A DNA stretch of 64,000 nucleotides from an uncultured Lachnospiraceae bacterium (GTDB lineage Bacteria; Bacillota; Clostridia; Lachnospirales; Lachnospiraceae), in the NCBI GenBank assembly GCA_902779305.1, contig CACZBD010000003.1, positions 186,001 through 250,000 of the forward strand, given 5' to 3'. The position numbers and the translations under genes are program-made. Position 1 is the stretch's first letter; the number at the start of each line of letters is the position of its first letter. Below, piece after piece: positions 63,440-64,000 of this stretch. The notes beneath the pieces were generated by a model, which saw nothing but the letters and a program-made list of their open reading frames with translations, was not told the DNA's origin and did no database searches.

Positions 63440-64000
63440 TTATCCAAAATATTCCTGCATCAGACTATCAAATAAGAGTTGTGTTTCATCTAAAGCTTTC
63501 TGTACTGCAACTTTTGATTTGTCGACCTGTTTTACAAAGTCATAAAACTCTTTTTGCTTCACAAATGGCGGTAGAATAATATCCGTTTTTAGGATTCCAT
63601 CTTGACCTATCGTTGTCATCGTAGCTGTTTTTGACTGTGCAATAACCTGATTTCTGAAATAATCCATCGTTGATAATACTTGCATGAATTCTGGAACACA
63701 TTTGCTTAAATCAAGCGGAAGCCGTATTACATGACATTCAAATAATATATTACCTTGCACGTTTTCTGGAATAATGGACGCTTTTCCAATACCTTCCGCT
63801 ACCAATGAGGATCGGCAAAATAGCATATCTCCATACTTCACTTCAAACTTAGCGATATCCTTATCATCTGCATTTGTTCTTGGCAGATCATCAAGCCGAG
63901 AATACATCCTATTCACAATATTTGCCACACCGAGGACACTTACATTTCCATCTTCACAATAATCGTCGCGTTTTGCAAAGAAACCATTTGAAACTTTTCC
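63440..64000 (-). CDS. hsdS: Type I restriction enzyme, S (specificity) subunit, C-terminal part (5' end outside the window)
   Basis: The frame stays open to the right edge, adding KRDDYCEDGNVSVLGVANIVNR upstream of the first in-window start candidate, so the gene is longer than it seems. The visible 186 codons form a target-recognition domain: FEVKYGDMLFCRSSLVAEGIGKASIIPENV, LFECHVIRLPLD, CVPEFMQVLSTMDYFRNQV and TATMTTIGQDGILKTDIILPP, followed by the conserved helix FVKQKEFYDFVKQVDKSK. HsdS directs methylation and cleavage to a bipartite DNA site. It is the terminal domain of the subunit, and hsdM probably lies further upstream. Confidence 0.9.
   Translation of the reverse strand, partial: GKVSNGFFAKRDDYCEDGNVSVLGVANIVNRMYSRLDDLPRTNADDKDIAKFEVKYGDMLFCRSSLVAEGIGKASIIPENVQGNILFECHVIRLPLDLSKCVPEFMQVLSTMDYFRNQVIAQSKTATMTTIGQDGILKTDIILPPFVKQKEFYDFVKQVDKSKVAVQKALDETQLLFDSLMQEYFG

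Overview
The window looks like chromosomal DNA of a Gram-positive anaerobe of the Clostridia, most likely Lachnospiraceae-like. The reasons are moderately GC-rich core genes with AGGAGG-type ribosome sites, clean TTGACA/TATAAT promoters with 17-bp spacers, a type III glutamine synthetase, an ammonium transporter fused to a P-II domain, CUT1-type sugar-uptake genes with family 1 binding lipoproteins, and a Bacillus-type LexA box. No rRNA, tRNA or CRISPR array was seen. Nearly all genes are on the minus strand.

Layout. 1-8.9 kb: a carbohydrate-uptake operon read right to left (hybrid sensor kinase, two binding lipoproteins, an ABC exporter-like protein with an extra N-terminal domain, two permeases; the last runs off the window). 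8.9-13.3 kb: M13 metallopeptidase, cyclase-family amidohydrolase, diguanylate cyclase, and a small PepSY protein with a double-glycine leader. 13.4-21.5 kb: an AT-rich accessory island abutting the 3' end of guaA. It holds a BRO-N/HTH pair, a PEBP-like lipoprotein, a HigBA-like toxin-antitoxin pair, and a defence-like pair (TOTE-type primase-helicase and DUF1016 PDDEXK nuclease). The modules are separated by copies of one ~100-150 bp repeat. 21.5-25 kb: guaA and glmS. 25.3-32.8 kb: zinc-ribbon proteins, a FakA C-terminal-like orphan, a three-gene ABC efflux operon with a DtxR-like regulator, and a ZIP metal transporter. 33-54 kb: an amide-nitrogen supercluster (gltD, gltB, amt-glnK fusion, glnN, asnB, carB, carA, purF, pyrG) interrupted by one AAA/DUF4143 gene. 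54-57.7 kb: membrane proteins, an ADP-ribosylglycohydrolase and an EAL protein. 57.7-64 kb: a second AT-rich accessory stretch with a macro-domain protein, YdjM-like membrane protein, type I restriction genes hsdR and hsdS, and between them a compact two-RNA locus encoding a 33-residue hydrophobic peptide.

Functional logic. Glutamine or ammonia is substrate or product of nearly every enzyme from 21 to 54 kb apart from the small inserted blocks. Six of these transcription units (glmS, gltB, amt, glnN, asnB, pyrG) carry the same kind of hairpin, opening with a 5' GCAAAGGCGC or GGCAAGGG arm and closing with a T-run. Where a good promoter is visible (glmS, gltB, asnB, pyrG) the hairpin begins about 2-8 nt after the predicted transcription start. 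This looks like a common regulatory RNA device for amide-nitrogen metabolism.

The other strong candidate for something new lies between hsdS and hsdR: a perfect LexA/SOS box inside the promoter of a 33-aa membrane peptide, a convergent promoter for an antisense RNA, a shared bidirectional terminator, and inverted repeats at the two predicted RNA 5' ends. All statements rest on reading the sequence; no database search was run.
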